A model generated the notes under the pieces. That model searched no databases. It saw only the letters and a list, made by a program, of their open reading frames with translations, and had not been told where the DNA came from. A DNA stretch of 34,014 nt from Myxococcales bacterium (GTDB lineage Bacteria > Myxococcota_A > Polyangia > Polyangiales > Polyangiaceae), in NCBI GenBank assembly GCA_021778125.1, contig JAJYCT010000016.1, forward strand, positions 1 to 34,014, given 5' to 3'. The translations under genes and the position numbers were made by a program. Shown here in pieces: positions 1-7,370 of the stretch (position 1 is the first letter of the stretch; every line of letters starts with the position of its first letter).

Positions 1-107
1 GCGGGCCGCTCCCGCGCGATGTCAGGGAGGTAAATGCCGCCGGAGGTCTTCTCTTCGGCCTCGACGAGGCGCAGGAGCACGTGGCCGTTCAGGGGCTGCA
101 AACTCAT
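1..107 (-). CDS. groES: GroES/Cpn10-like co-chaperonin, 5' part only
   Basis: This is the first 35 codons of a minus-strand gene that runs off the left edge of the window. The readable N-terminus begins MSLQPLNGHVLLR and continues with EAEEKTSGGIYLPD. This matches the start of GroES: the Pro-Leu-x-x-x-Val-Leu strand, then the EEKTxGGIxLPD stretch that leads into the mobile loop. GroES caps the GroEL chaperonin ring in the cytoplasm. Upstream of the ATG lies AAGGTGA, a good ribosome-binding site. The gene starts 13 bases after the thioredoxin/glutaredoxin gene stops, so the two are probably co-transcribed. With only 35 residues visible, a GroES paralogue cannot be excluded, and no groEL can be seen from here. 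Confidence 0.85.
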   Translation of the reverse strand, partial: MSLQPLNGHVLLRLVEAEEKTSGGIYLPDIARERP

Positions 108-120
108 GGCGGGGTCACCT

Positions 121-741
121 TCATCCGTTGTCCGTTGCGCTTCCGGCCGGTAGGCCGAGGAGCGAGTCGATGCGTGGTTTGTCGAAGCCGACGACCAGCT
201 GGCCGTCGATGTCGAGCTGCGGCACGCCCTTGTTGCTGCTGCGCGCGGCGAGCTCGCGCGCGGCGCTCTCGTCGCGCTGCACGTTGCGCTCGCGGAACGC
301 CACGCCACGCTGCCGGAGGTAGCTCTTGACGCGCGTGCACCACGGACACACGTCCGTCGTGTAGACGAGCACGTTGCGCCCGCGGCGCGGCGCCTGCGCG
401 TCGCGCGTCGCAGCTGGGCGCGACGGCGCCTGCCCGAGGGCGAGTGCGTAGGCGGCCTGGGTGCGCGCCCCGACCACCTTCTGGAGGACCCTGTGGTCGC
501 GCACCAGCAGCACCGTGGGGACCGACTGGACGTCGAGCTTCGCGTGCAGATCGGGCACTGCGGCGACGTCGACGTAGAACGCCGCCTGATCCGGATGCTC
601 GGCGCAGTACTGCTCGAAGGCGGGGCGCGCCATCCGGCTGGCCGCCGAGGTCTCGGAGAAGAAGCCGATGACCACGGGCGTCGAAGGCGCCTCGAGCGCC
701 TCGAAGACGAGCTGACTGTGGGTGACGACCTGGAAGGCCAT
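121..741 (-). CDS. Thioredoxin-fold/glutaredoxin hybrid protein
   Basis: The protein has 206 residues and two thioredoxin-fold halves. Residues 1-100 look like a thioredoxin domain: FFSETSAASRMARPAFEQYC stands where the active-site helix should be, and VQSVPTVLLV supplies the cis-proline loop. The usual WCGPC is missing, so this half should be redox-inactive and structural or substrate-binding. Residues about 123-200 are a glutaredoxin domain with the dithiol site CPWC at about 132-135, a GVPQLDIDG cis-proline loop and a GFDKPRI tail. The C-terminal half should therefore carry disulfide or glutathione-dependent reductase activity in the cytoplasm. The start MAFQVV was chosen because the domain begins there. 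The frame stays open upstream to 1074 and includes a lipoprotein-like signal at 1023, but the linking stretch looks non-coding. It precedes groES by 13 bases, suggesting a small protein-folding/redox operon. Confidence 0.8.
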   Translation of the reverse strand: MAFQVVTHSQLVFEALEAPSTPVVIGFFSETSAASRMARPAFEQYCAEHPDQAAFYVDVAAVPDLHAKLDVQSVPTVLLVRDHRVLQKVVGARTQAAYALALGQAPSRPAATRDAQAPRRGRNVLVYTTDVCPWCTRVKSYLRQRGVAFRERNVQRDESAARELAARSSNKGVPQLDIDGQLVVGFDKPRIDSLLGLPAGSATDNG

Positions 742-840
742 GGGCTGCGGTACCGGTGGGAGCCGGGCAAGCCGACAATGGGTTCGCGAGGTTCTGTGCG
801 CGCGGGGCGGAGCGGTCCGGCCTGCTAGATTGACCCGGCG

Positions 841-905
841 GTGAGCCCTCCGCCCGAGCCGACGGTCGTGGACCGCTACCAGATTCACGCCGAGATCGGC
901 GCGGG
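841..905 (+). pseudogene. Truncated 5' end of a Ser/Thr kinase gene
   Basis: A GTG-started reading frame gives MSPPPEPTVVDRYQIHAEIG-AGS. This is the typical N-terminus of a Hanks-type kinase, leading into the glycine-rich loop (DRYxIxxxIGxG). At about base 905 the similarity stops, and the frame runs on as unrelated sequence to 1131. The break is exactly where the minus-strand lipoprotein fragment begins, so I read it as a deletion or rearrangement junction. The intact kinase starts 236 bases further on. The 99 bases before this fragment (742-840) hold nothing else I can recognise. Confidence 0.45.
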
Positions 906-1023
906 CTCCCGTCTCGCCTCCGTCGGCTGCGGGCCCTGCCTGGAGGGAGCTGTCGATGCCGCATCCGAGCCCCGTCGTCATCCCCAGAGCGGCTGCCGCG
1001 ATCCAGGCGAAGCGACACGTCAT
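906..1023 (-). pseudogene. Truncated 5' end of a lipoprotein gene
   Basis: On the minus strand an ATG at 1023 opens MTCRFAWIAAAALGMTTGLGC, a convincing lipoprotein signal peptide: positive start, hydrophobic core, and a G-L-G-C lipobox at about residue 21. An Asp/Gly/Ala-rich stretch follows for about 18 residues. The frame then enters the reverse complement of the kinase fragment and continues without a stop into the thioredoxin/glutaredoxin gene. The mature protein has no recognisable domain. Either this is a remnant joined to the kinase fragment, or it is the true start of a longer lipid-anchored version of the downstream protein. I favour a remnant, because bases 742-840 read as an Arg/Pro/His-rich chance frame. 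Confidence 0.4.
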
Positions 1024-1141
1024 GGCCTCTATCCTTCGCCGTCCGCGGACGCCGGGCAGGTCGGAGAGACGCACACTTCACCGCGCGCGCCCTCACGCCG
1101 GCGTGGCTCCTGGCCCCCGGTCGAGCGATGATGAGCGGACG

Positions 1142-2746
1142 ATGGAGGCCGCCGAGTCCGTCCTGCGCGCGGGGTACCACCTCGAGCGCTACGAGCTGCT
1201 CTGCCCCATCGCTTCGGGAGGCATGGCCACGGTGTGGCTCGCACGCCTGCGCGGCAAGCGCGGGTTCGAGAAGCTCTTCGCCATCAAGACCATCCGTGCC
1301 GAGCTGGTCGACGATCCGCAGTTCCAGGAGATGTTCCTCGACGAGGCGCGCATTGCCTCCGGCATCCAGCACCCGAACGTCACGCAGATCCTCGATCTCG
1401 GCGAGCAGGAAGGCGTCCTTTTCATCGTCATGGAGTGGGTGGATGGCGACTCGCTGGCCAAACTCCGCAGGCTCCTCGCCAGGCGCGGCGCCACGCTGCC
1501 CGCAGGCGTCGTCCTGCGCATCCTGGTCGATGCGAGCGCCGGGCTGCACGCCGCGCACGAGCTCCGCGACGAGAGCGGGGAGGCGCTCGGCGTCGTTCAC
1601 CGCGACGTCTCGCCGCAGAACATCCTGGTCAGCACCAGCGGGGCGGCCAAGGTGATCGACTTCGGGATCGCCAAGGCCCACAACCGCAGGCAGGGCGTCA
1701 CCCGCACCGGCGTCGTGAAGGGCAAGATTCAGTACATGGCGCCCGAGCAGCTCAAGAAGGGGCGCAGCGTCGATCGCCGCACCGACGTGTGGGCGCTCGG
1801 GATCTGCCTGCACGAGCTGCTCACGGGCAAGACGCCCTACGACGAGGACGACGACGTCGAGGTCATCCAGAAGCTCGTCGCCGACGTGCCCCCGCCGATC
1901 GCCGCGGGGCTTCCCGATTCGATCGTGCGCGCGCTCGAGAAGTGCCTCGCGATCGATCCGGAGGCTCGCTTCCCGACGGCCGCGGCCCTGCAGCGCGCGC
2001 TCGAGGGCGCAATGAGGGAGCTCGGGGAGACGGCGACGCACGAGGACGTCGCCGCGTTCGTGACCGGCGAGCTCCCCGAGCTCGCGCACAAGCGCAAGGA
2101 CCTGATCGGCAAGGCGATCGGAGAGGCGCGCGAGCGGGGGACGCCGGTCTCCGATCCGAGGGGCGAGGTGGCGTTCGCGCCGACGCTCGTGGGCGGGCCC
2201 GGTCCCTCGAGCCGCTCGGCCACCCGCGCCACGGTCGCCACCCCTGCGACCCCTCGCCCCACGGCTTCCCGCGATGAGGAGCCCATCGAGATCCCGAAGC
2301 GCAGCCGGGCGTGGCTCTGGGGGCTCCTCTTGCTCGTGGCAGCCGGCGGGGGCGCGGCCGTGAGGTACCCGGTCCAGGCGAGCCAGGTCCTGGCGAAGCT
2401 CATGGGAGGCGCCGCTGCGCAGACGCCGCCGCAGGACAGGGCGACCCCCGCGCTCCCCTCGTTCGAGCCGCACAGGGCTCCCTCCATCGAGCCGCCCCGG
2501 CCTGTCGAATCGGCCGTCGCCACGCCGCAGCCGTCGCCCTCGGCCTCGGCGAGCGGGCGCCACGGGCTCGACGCTGGCCCGATGCACGCCCCATTGCACG
2601 CCCCACCCGGCTCGCTGGCGAAGGCGTCCAGCGCGCCCTCCGAGGCTCCCTCGGTGGAGGCACCGCCGCCCGTCGCGAGCACGCCGGCCCCGCCGCCGCC
2701 GAGCGCCGCGCCGGACGAGGATCCGAACAACCCGTACGGCAACTGA
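1142..2746 (+). CDS. Transmembrane Hanks-type Ser/Thr protein kinase
   Basis: A 534-residue receptor-like kinase. The catalytic domain fills residues about 16-290. It has a glycine loop (IASGGMATVW, about 21-30), the ATP-binding lysine in FAIKTI (about 48), the catalytic loop HRDVSPQN (about 153), the metal-binding DFG (about 172) and the APEQ of the P+1 loop. A single membrane helix (WLWGLLLLVAAGGGAAV, about 391-408) follows a basic patch. The remainder is a Pro/Ala/Ser-rich tail ending in NNPYGN, with no recognisable sensor fold. It should phosphorylate cytoplasmic partners on Ser/Thr; its targets are unknown. HRDVSPQN is the form common in myxobacterial kinases. I chose the ATG at 1142 because the kinase domain starts soon after. 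An in-frame ATG at 1022 is possible but would use the scar region, and no strong ribosome-binding site marks either. Confidence 0.93.
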   Translation: MEAAESVLRAGYHLERYELLCPIASGGMATVWLARLRGKRGFEKLFAIKTIRAELVDDPQFQEMFLDEARIASGIQHPNVTQILDLGEQEGVLFIVMEWVDGDSLAKLRRLLARRGATLPAGVVLRILVDASAGLHAAHELRDESGEALGVVHRDVSPQNILVSTSGAAKVIDFGIAKAHNRRQGVTRTGVVKGKIQYMAPEQLKKGRSVDRRTDVWALGICLHELLTGKTPYDEDDDVEVIQKLVADVPPPIAAGLPDSIVRALEKCLAIDPEARFPTAAALQRALEGAMRELGETATHEDVAAFVTGELPELAHKRKDLIGKAIGEARERGTPVSDPRGEVAFAPTLVGGPGPSSRSATRATVATPATPRPTASRDEEPIEIPKRSRAWLWGLLLLVAAGGGAAVRYPVQASQVLAKLMGGAAAQTPPQDRATPALPSFEPHRAPSIEPPRPVESAVATPQPSPSASASGRHGLDAGPMHAPLHAPPGSLAKASSAPSEAPSVEAPPPVASTPAPPPPSAAPDEDPNNPYGN

Positions 2747-2748
2747 CG

Positions 2749-2773
2749 CTCCTCGGCGAAGCAAGCCGGGGGG
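2749..2773 (+). terminator. Hairpin just after the kinase gene
   Basis: CCTCGGC (2751-2757) pairs with GCCGGGG (2765-2771) around a 7-base loop. Two further base pairs extend it outward (one G-U), and one G-U lies inside the stem. It begins two bases past the kinase stop. There is no T-run after it, as is common in very GC-rich genomes, so calling it a terminator is an inference from position and shape. Confidence 0.4.
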
Positions 2774-2791
2774 TGGCACCTCCGAAAGGGG

Positions 2792-2820
2792 TTGCCCGAA
2801 GCGTGAATGCTATTTACAAA
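2792..2820 (+). promoter_or_regulatory. Candidate promoter and operator of the TetR operon
   Basis: This is one of the few AT-rich spots in the window. TTGCCC (2792-2797) and TACAAA (2815-2820), 17 bases apart, each match 4 of 6 positions of the sigma-70 boxes. They would start transcription about at the TetR ATG (2828), giving a nearly leaderless message, in line with the absence of a ribosome-binding site. Overlapping the -10 region is an imperfect palindrome, GTGAAT-GCT-ATTTAC (2803-2817). Its arms match at 5 of 6 positions, the size and place expected for a TetR operator and autorepression. Confidence 0.4.
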
Positions 2821-2827
2821 CTGGCAC

Positions 2828-3523
2828 ATGTCTCACGAGACCAGGTCGCCCCGCGAGCGCCGCCACGACGGCAACCTCGCGCGCATCACCGACGCGGCGA
2901 TGCGCATGGTGGAGAAGGGCGGGCTCGAGGCCCTGTCGATCAACAAGCTCGCCGCCGCCGTCGACTACACCCCTGGCGCCCTCTACCGCTACTTCGGCTC
3001 CAAGGACGCCCTGCTCGCCGCCCTGGTGCTCCGGGTGCTCGAGGACGTGCGCGCCGACGTCGAGCGCGCCACGAGCCGCCTGGGCCCCAAGGCGTCCCCG
3101 CTCGCGCGCTTGCTCGCGATGGTGCACGGCTACCGCGAGTTCGCGCGGCGCAGGCCCCATCGCTTCGGGCTCCTCGCCGTGACGATGGCCGACCCGCGCG
3201 TGTTGCTGAGCGAGCCCGAGGCGGCCGGTCCCGTCGCGGTCGCCACGATGAACGTCTTCCGCCCGCTCGCCGACGCGCTGCTCGAGGCCGAGCGCGCCGG
3301 GCAGCTCTCGCCGGGCGACGTCGCCGAGCGCACCGTCGCGGTGTTCGCGCTCCTCCAGGGCCTGCTCCAGCTCAACAAGCAGGCGCGATTCGCTCCCGAG
3401 GTGCTCGACACGGCGCGCCTCGCCGTCTTCGGCACGCGCTCGCTGCTCCTGGGGTGGGGCGCCAGGCCCCGTGCGGTCGACGTCGCGATCGAGCGGGCCG
3501 CCTCGCTCGGGAGGGATGCGTGA
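2828..3523 (+). CDS. TetR/AcrR-family transcriptional regulator
   Basis: A 231-residue repressor-type protein. Residues about 15-65 form the TetR DNA-binding domain: ITDAAMRMVEKGGLEALSI, then NKLAAAVDYTPGALYRYF as the helix-turn-helix, then GSKDALLAALV. The rest is an all-helical ligand-binding and dimerisation domain too variable to predict an effector. It heads an operon: its stop overlaps the ATG of the hydroxylase-like gene by one base (TGATG), so it probably controls that gene, the amidohydrolase and the two tRNA enzymes behind them. Start chosen at MSHETRSP. An in-frame ATG at 2807 would add 7 residues but would place the candidate operator inside the coding region. Confidence 0.92.
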   Translation: MSHETRSPRERRHDGNLARITDAAMRMVEKGGLEALSINKLAAAVDYTPGALYRYFGSKDALLAALVLRVLEDVRADVERATSRLGPKASPLARLLAMVHGYREFARRRPHRFGLLAVTMADPRVLLSEPEAAGPVAVATMNVFRPLADALLEAERAGQLSPGDVAERTVAVFALLQGLLQLNKQARFAPEVLDTARLAVFGTRSLLLGWGARPRAVDVAIERAASLGRDA

Positions 3524-4101
3524 TGGTCTCCACCGGTCTCGCCGCCCTCGCCGGCGCGTTCACCTGGACGTTCCTCGAGTACGTCATCCACCGCTGGCTC
3601 GGCCACGACCGACGCTTCCGGCGCACGCCCTTCGGCGTCGAGCACGTGCGTCACCACATCGAGGGTGACTACTTCGCGCCGAGCTCCAGGAAGCTCCTCG
3701 CCGCGGCGATCGCCGCCGCCGTCGCGATCGGGCCGGCGCTGCTGCTCCTGGGCGGGGCCCTGGGCGCCGCCTACGTGGCGGGCCTCATCGGATTCTACGG
3801 CCTGTACGAGGTCCTGCACCGCCTCGATCACGTGCACGCCGGGCTCGGTCCGTACGGACGCTGGGCTCGCCGCCACCACTTCGCCCATCACTTCACCGAC
3901 GCCCGCAAGAACCACGGGGTGACCACGCCCTTCTGGGACTTCGTGTTCGGGACCTACCAGAGGCCCGGGCGCATCGTCGTGCCGCCCAAGCTGTGCATGG
4001 CGTGGCTCAAGGATCCGGCAACCGGCGCGGTGCGCGCCGACTGGGCCGATACGTTCGCGCTTCGTGGCAGCGAGAAAGAGGAACGCGCATGTTCGACCTG
4101 A
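3523..4101 (+). CDS. Fatty acid hydroxylase/sterol desaturase family membrane protein
   Basis: A 192-residue integral membrane di-iron enzyme. The family's histidine clusters are in order: HRWLGH near residue 23, EHVRHH near 41, LHRLDHVH near 96, RRHHFAHH near 114 and NHG near 128. Hydrophobic stretches at about 3-20 and 55-95 provide the membrane helices. Members hydroxylate or desaturate fatty acids, sterols or carotenoids, using O2 and two iron ions held by these histidines. At 192 residues it is in the size range of small bacterial fatty-acid or carotene hydroxylases, so the substrate cannot be named. Its start overlaps the TetR stop by one base, and its end overlaps the amidohydrolase by 13 bases. 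This tight coupling makes it a likely TetR target. Confidence 0.88.
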   Translation: MVSTGLAALAGAFTWTFLEYVIHRWLGHDRRFRRTPFGVEHVRHHIEGDYFAPSSRKLLAAAIAAAVAIGPALLLLGGALGAAYVAGLIGFYGLYEVLHRLDHVHAGLGPYGRWARRHHFAHHFTDARKNHGVTTPFWDFVFGTYQRPGRIVVPPKLCMAWLKDPATGAVRADWADTFALRGSEKEERACST

Positions 4102-5846
4102 AGATCGTCGGGGGCACGGTGGTCGACGGACGGGGGGGCGCTCCCGTCGTCGGCGACGTGGCCATCGCCGAGGGGCGCATCGTGGCCGTGGGCGACTGCC
4201 CGGGACCCGCGCGCCGGACGCTCGACGCGCGCGGCGCGCACGTGCTGCCGGGCTTCGTCGACGTGCACACCCACTACGACGGCCAGGTGTCGTGGGACGA
4301 GGAGCTCACCCCGAGCTCGCTCCACGGCGTCACCACCTGCGTCATGGGAAGCTGCGGGGTCGGCTTCGCGCCGGTGCGCCCGGGCCGCGAGGGCGCGCTC
4401 GTCGAGCTCATGGAGGGCGTCGAGGACATCCCCGGCTCCGCGCTCGCCGAGGGCATCCCGTGGGGCTGGGAGTCGTTCGCCGATTACATGGACGCGGTGG
4501 GCGCCATACCGCACGCGATCGACTTCCTGCTGCAGGTCCCGCACGACCCGCTGCGGATGTACGTCATGGGCGAGCGCGCCGTGGCCTCCCAGGCCGCGAC
4601 CGACGACGAGATCGCCGCGATGCGCGATCTCCTGCGCGCGGCGCTCGAGGCCGGCGCGGCCGGCTTCTCGACGGGGCGCAGCGACAACCACCGCACGGCG
4701 CGCGGCTCGGCGACGCCGGCCTCCGAGGTCGACGCCCGCGAGCTCGCGGGCATCGCCGGGGCGTTCCGTGGCCTGGGGCACGGCGTGCTGCAGGCGGTGA
4801 GCGACTTCGACATGATGGCCGGGCCCGAGCGGTTCGATCCCGAGTTCGATCTGCTCGAGGCCATGGCCGAGGCGAGCGGCGGCCGTCCGATGTCGATCTC
4901 CACGATGCAGCGCGACCACGCGCCCGATCAGTGGCGCAAGATCCTGGCGCGCACCGAGCGCGCCGTCGCCCGCGGGCTCGACGTGCGCTGCCAGGTCGGC
5001 GCCCGGGGCATCGGCGTGCTGCTCGGGCTCGAGGCCACGTTCCACCCGTTCATGGGGCTCCCGTCGTACAAGGCCATCGCGTCGCTTTCGCTCGCCGAGC
5101 GCGTCGCGCGCATGAAGAGCCCCGAGCTGCGCGCGCGCATCCTCTCCGAGAAGAGCGACAAGGTCGCCGGCGACGGGACGCCCGTGCCGCCGCTCGCCGA
5201 CTTCTTCCTCGCCAACCTGGACATGCTCTCGATGCGCCTCTACCCGATGGGCGAGCGGCCGCTCTACGAGCCGAAGATGGACACGTGCCTCGCGGCGGAG
5301 GCGCTGCGGGCGGGCGTGCCCGTGCTCGAGCGCATCTACGACGCGCTGCTCGAGGACGGCGGCAAGGCGCTCCTGTACTTTCCCATCTACAACTACACGG
5401 GCCTGAACCTCGACGTCGTGCGCGAGATGCTGCTGCACCCGCGCGCCCTCGTGGGCCTGGGCGACGCGGGCGCGCACGTAGGCACCGTGTGCGACGCGAG
5501 CATGCCGACGTTCCTGCTCACGCACTGGGCGCGCGATCGGCAAGACGGCATCCCGCTCGAGCGGGTCGTGTCGATGCAGGCGCGCGACACGGCGAGGTTC
5601 GTCGGCCTCACCGATCGAGGTACGCTCGAGCCCGGGATGCGCGCCGACGTCAACGTGCTCGATGTCGGCCGCCTGTCGCTCCTGCGCCCGGTGATGCAGC
5701 GCGATCTGCCCGCCGGCGGGCGCCGCCTCGTGCAGCGGGCCGAGGGGTACGTGGCCACGCTCGTCGCGGGCGAGCTCGTGGCCGACCGCGGCGAGCTCAC
5801 CGGGGCGCGCCCCGGGCGGCTGGTCCGGATGGGGAGGCGCGCCTGA
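4089..5846 (+). CDS. N-acyl-D-amino-acid deacylase-like amidohydrolase
   Basis: A 585-residue metal-dependent hydrolase of the amidohydrolase superfamily, D-aminoacylase branch. The N-terminal beta-sandwich strand opens with [14 protein letters not shown]. The metal-binding HTH follows in [15 protein letters not shown] near residue 60. The metal-bridging cysteine of D-aminoacylases lies in SCGVGFAP near 95. A late catalytic Asp sits in [16 protein letters not shown] near 460. Family members remove the acyl group from N-acyl-D-amino acids or act on related amides. Many genes of this subgroup remain of unproven substrate, so the exact reaction is open. It overlaps the hydroxylase gene by 13 bases and the TruC-like gene by 4. 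Being next to a lipid-modifying enzyme, an N-acyl (lipo)amino acid substrate is plausible but inferred. Confidence 0.9.
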   Translation: MFDLKIVGGTVVDGRGGAPVVGDVAIAEGRIVAVGDCPGPARRTLDARGAHVLPGFVDVHTHYDGQVSWDEELTPSSLHGVTTCVMGSCGVGFAPVRPGREGALVELMEGVEDIPGSALAEGIPWGWESFADYMDAVGAIPHAIDFLLQVPHDPLRMYVMGERAVASQAATDDEIAAMRDLLRAALEAGAAGFSTGRSDNHRTARGSATPASEVDARELAGIAGAFRGLGHGVLQAVSDFDMMAGPERFDPEFDLLEAMAEASGGRPMSISTMQRDHAPDQWRKILARTERAVARGLDVRCQVGARGIGVLLGLEATFHPFMGLPSYKAIASLSLAERVARMKSPELRARILSEKSDKVAGDGTPVPPLADFFLANLDMLSMRLYPMGERPLYEPKMDTCLAAEALRAGVPVLERIYDALLEDGGKALLYFPIYNYTGLNLDVVREMLLHPRALVGLGDAGAHVGTVCDASMPTFLLTHWARDRQDGIPLERVVSMQARDTARFVGLTDRGTLEPGMRADVNVLDVGRLSLLRPVMQRDLPAGGRRLVQRAEGYVATLVAGELVADRGELTGARPGRLVRMGRRA

Positions 5847-6562
5847 ACCCGAGCGCCCCGCCGGCTTCCATCGACCTGCTGCACGTCGACGACGACGTCG
5901 TGGTCGCGTGCAAGCCCTCGGGCCTGCTCGTGCACCGCGGCTGGGACAAGGACGACGACGTGGCCATGTTCCGAGTGCGCGACGCCCTCGGGGGGCAGCA
6001 CGTGCACCCCGTCCACCGCCTCGATCGCGGCACGAGCGGCGCGCTCGTCTTCGCGCGCTCGCGCGACGTCGCGGCGGCGCTCATGCGCGCCTTCGAGCTC
6101 GGCCAGGTCGACAAGCGCTACCTCGCGCTCGTGCGCGGCGAGCCGCCCGCACGGGGCGTCATCGACTACCCCATCCCCCGCAGCGAGGGCGGCCCGCGCG
6201 TCGCCGCCCTCACCCGCTTCCGCAAGCTCGGGCGCTCGCCGCTCGACCGCTGCTCGCTCGTGCTCGCGAAGCCCGAGACGGGCCGCCTGCACCAGATCCG
6301 CCGACACCTGGCCCACATCCACCACCCGCTCGTGGGCGACGTGAACCACGGCTCGGGCGTGATCAACCGCCACTACCGCGCCGCCTATGCCCTGCACCGC
6401 CTGGCACTGCACGCCGTGCGCGTCGCGTTCGAACACCCCGTCTCGGGCGTCCGCGTCGACGTCGTGGCGCCGGTGCCCTGCGACCTCGCCCCGGCGCTCG
6501 CCGCGCTGGGCCTGGGCTGGTCGGAGGACGACGTCCGCGGCCCGATGGAGCTGGCGTCGTGA
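5843..6562 (+). CDS. truC: TruC-like tRNA pseudouridine synthase (RluA family), probable CTG start
   Basis: A 239-residue pseudouridine synthase. It carries the family signature [14 protein letters not shown] with the catalytic Asp near residue 61, KRYLALVRG after it, and [16 protein letters not shown] near 145. The stretch [13 protein letters not shown] at the start, the double HIHHPLVGD element and the length match TruC (tRNA U65) better than rRNA-acting RluA enzymes. It converts a uridine of tRNA to pseudouridine in the cytoplasm. No ATG, GTG or TTG lies where the fold begins. A CTG at 5843 sits five bases after GGAGG and overlaps the upstream stop as CTGA, so I propose CTG as the start. 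The gene overlaps the DTW-domain gene by 4 bases (GTGA). Confidence 0.85.
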   Translation: MNPSAPPASIDLLHVDDDVVVACKPSGLLVHRGWDKDDDVAMFRVRDALGGQHVHPVHRLDRGTSGALVFARSRDVAAALMRAFELGQVDKRYLALVRGEPPARGVIDYPIPRSEGGPRVAALTRFRKLGRSPLDRCSLVLAKPETGRLHQIRRHLAHIHHPLVGDVNHGSGVINRHYRAAYALHRLALHAVRVAFEHPVSGVRVDVVAPVPCDLAPALAALGLGWSEDDVRGPMELAS

Positions 6563-7296
6563 GCCGCCGGGACAACCAGCACGTGCGCTGCGGGCGCTGC
6601 CGCATGCACGCGAGCCTGTGCCTGTGCCCGGTCATCCCGCGCGTCGAGACGCGCACGCGCCTGCTGCTGGTGATGCACCGCTACGAGGAGCGCAAGCCGA
6701 CCAACACCGGGCGCCTGGCGGCGCTGTGCCTCTCCGGCAGCACGATCGTCGTGCGCGGGCACGCGGGCAAGCCGAGCGCGCCGCTGCCCGTCGCGCCCGA
6801 CACGCAGCCGGTGCTGCTCTTCCCGGCGGAGGACGCCGGGCCCATCGCGCCCTTCGCCGTGAGCGAGCGCCCCGTGACCCTCATCGTCCCCGACGGCACC
6901 TGGCGGCAGGCCTCCAAGGTGCGCGCGCGCGTCCCGGGCCTCCGCGACGTGCCGTGCGTGACGCTGCCGCGCGGCCGGCCGTCGACCTATGCCCTGCGCG
7001 TCGACGCGCACGAGACAGGTCTAGGAACCATGGAGGCCATCGCGCGCGCATTCGGGATCCTCGAGGGCGATCGCGGCGGGGAGGTACAGCGGCAGCTCGA
7101 GTGGGTCTTCCGCGTGATGGTGGAGAGGACGCTCTGGGCGCGCGGGGCGCTCGGCGCCGGCGCGGTCACAGGCGGCATCCCGGCCGGCGTGCGGCGCGGC
7201 GACCCGGGAGGTCTTCGCGGAGCGCGGTCGATCGCTGATGACCTGAACCGGACGTGCGCGCCCGTGTGTGAACGCCGGGACCGACGTGCTCCTTGA
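6559..7296 (+). CDS. tapT: DTW-domain tRNA-uridine aminocarboxypropyltransferase
   Basis: A 245-residue DTW-domain protein. Four cysteines near the N-terminus (C11, C14, C21, C23 in CGRCRMHASLCLC) form the probable zinc site. DGTWRQA at about 112-118 is the DTW signature, and RPSTYALR plus LGTMEAIARAF follow as in the family. Enzymes of this group transfer the 3-amino-3-carboxypropyl part of S-adenosylmethionine to a uridine of tRNA (acp3U47 for E. coli TapT). The GTG start overlaps the TruC stop (GTGA), so two tRNA modification enzymes are translationally coupled. The last 30-40 residues are Arg-rich without family character and may be a run-on of the frame. The symbol is by family; the modified position is not proven. 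Confidence 0.88.
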   Translation: MSRRDNQHVRCGRCRMHASLCLCPVIPRVETRTRLLLVMHRYEERKPTNTGRLAALCLSGSTIVVRGHAGKPSAPLPVAPDTQPVLLFPAEDAGPIAPFAVSERPVTLIVPDGTWRQASKVRARVPGLRDVPCVTLPRGRPSTYALRVDAHETGLGTMEAIARAFGILEGDRGGEVQRQLEWVFRVMVERTLWARGALGAGAVTGGIPAGVRRGDPGGLRGARSIADDLNRTCAPVCERRDRRAP

Positions 7297-7370
7297 GCAT
7301 TCCGACCGGACCGGCGTTCGTGCCGACGAGCCGGGAGGCGGGGCGGCCGCGGGGGTGCTTGGCTGCGAGC

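Noticed and set aside
841-1131. A 96-residue protein starting as a kinase
   Set aside because: Only about the first 22 residues look like protein; the rest is unlike any kinase continuation and lies over the lipoprotein signal on the other strand.
104-2779. A very long minus-strand open frame opposite the kinase gene
   Set aside because: It is the antisense shadow of a GC-rich gene: Arg-rich, low complexity, no domain, and the opposite strand encodes an unmistakable kinase.
3954-5543. Long minus-strand frame opposite the amidohydrolase
   Set aside because: Arg/His/Val-rich translation with no domain, fully covered by a recognised gene on the plus strand.
7293-7370. TTG start at 7293 for the GtrA-like gene, overlapping the previous stop
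   Set aside because: The 26 added residues are Pro/Arg/Gly-rich and precede the first helix without family similarity; the ATG at 7371 fits better.
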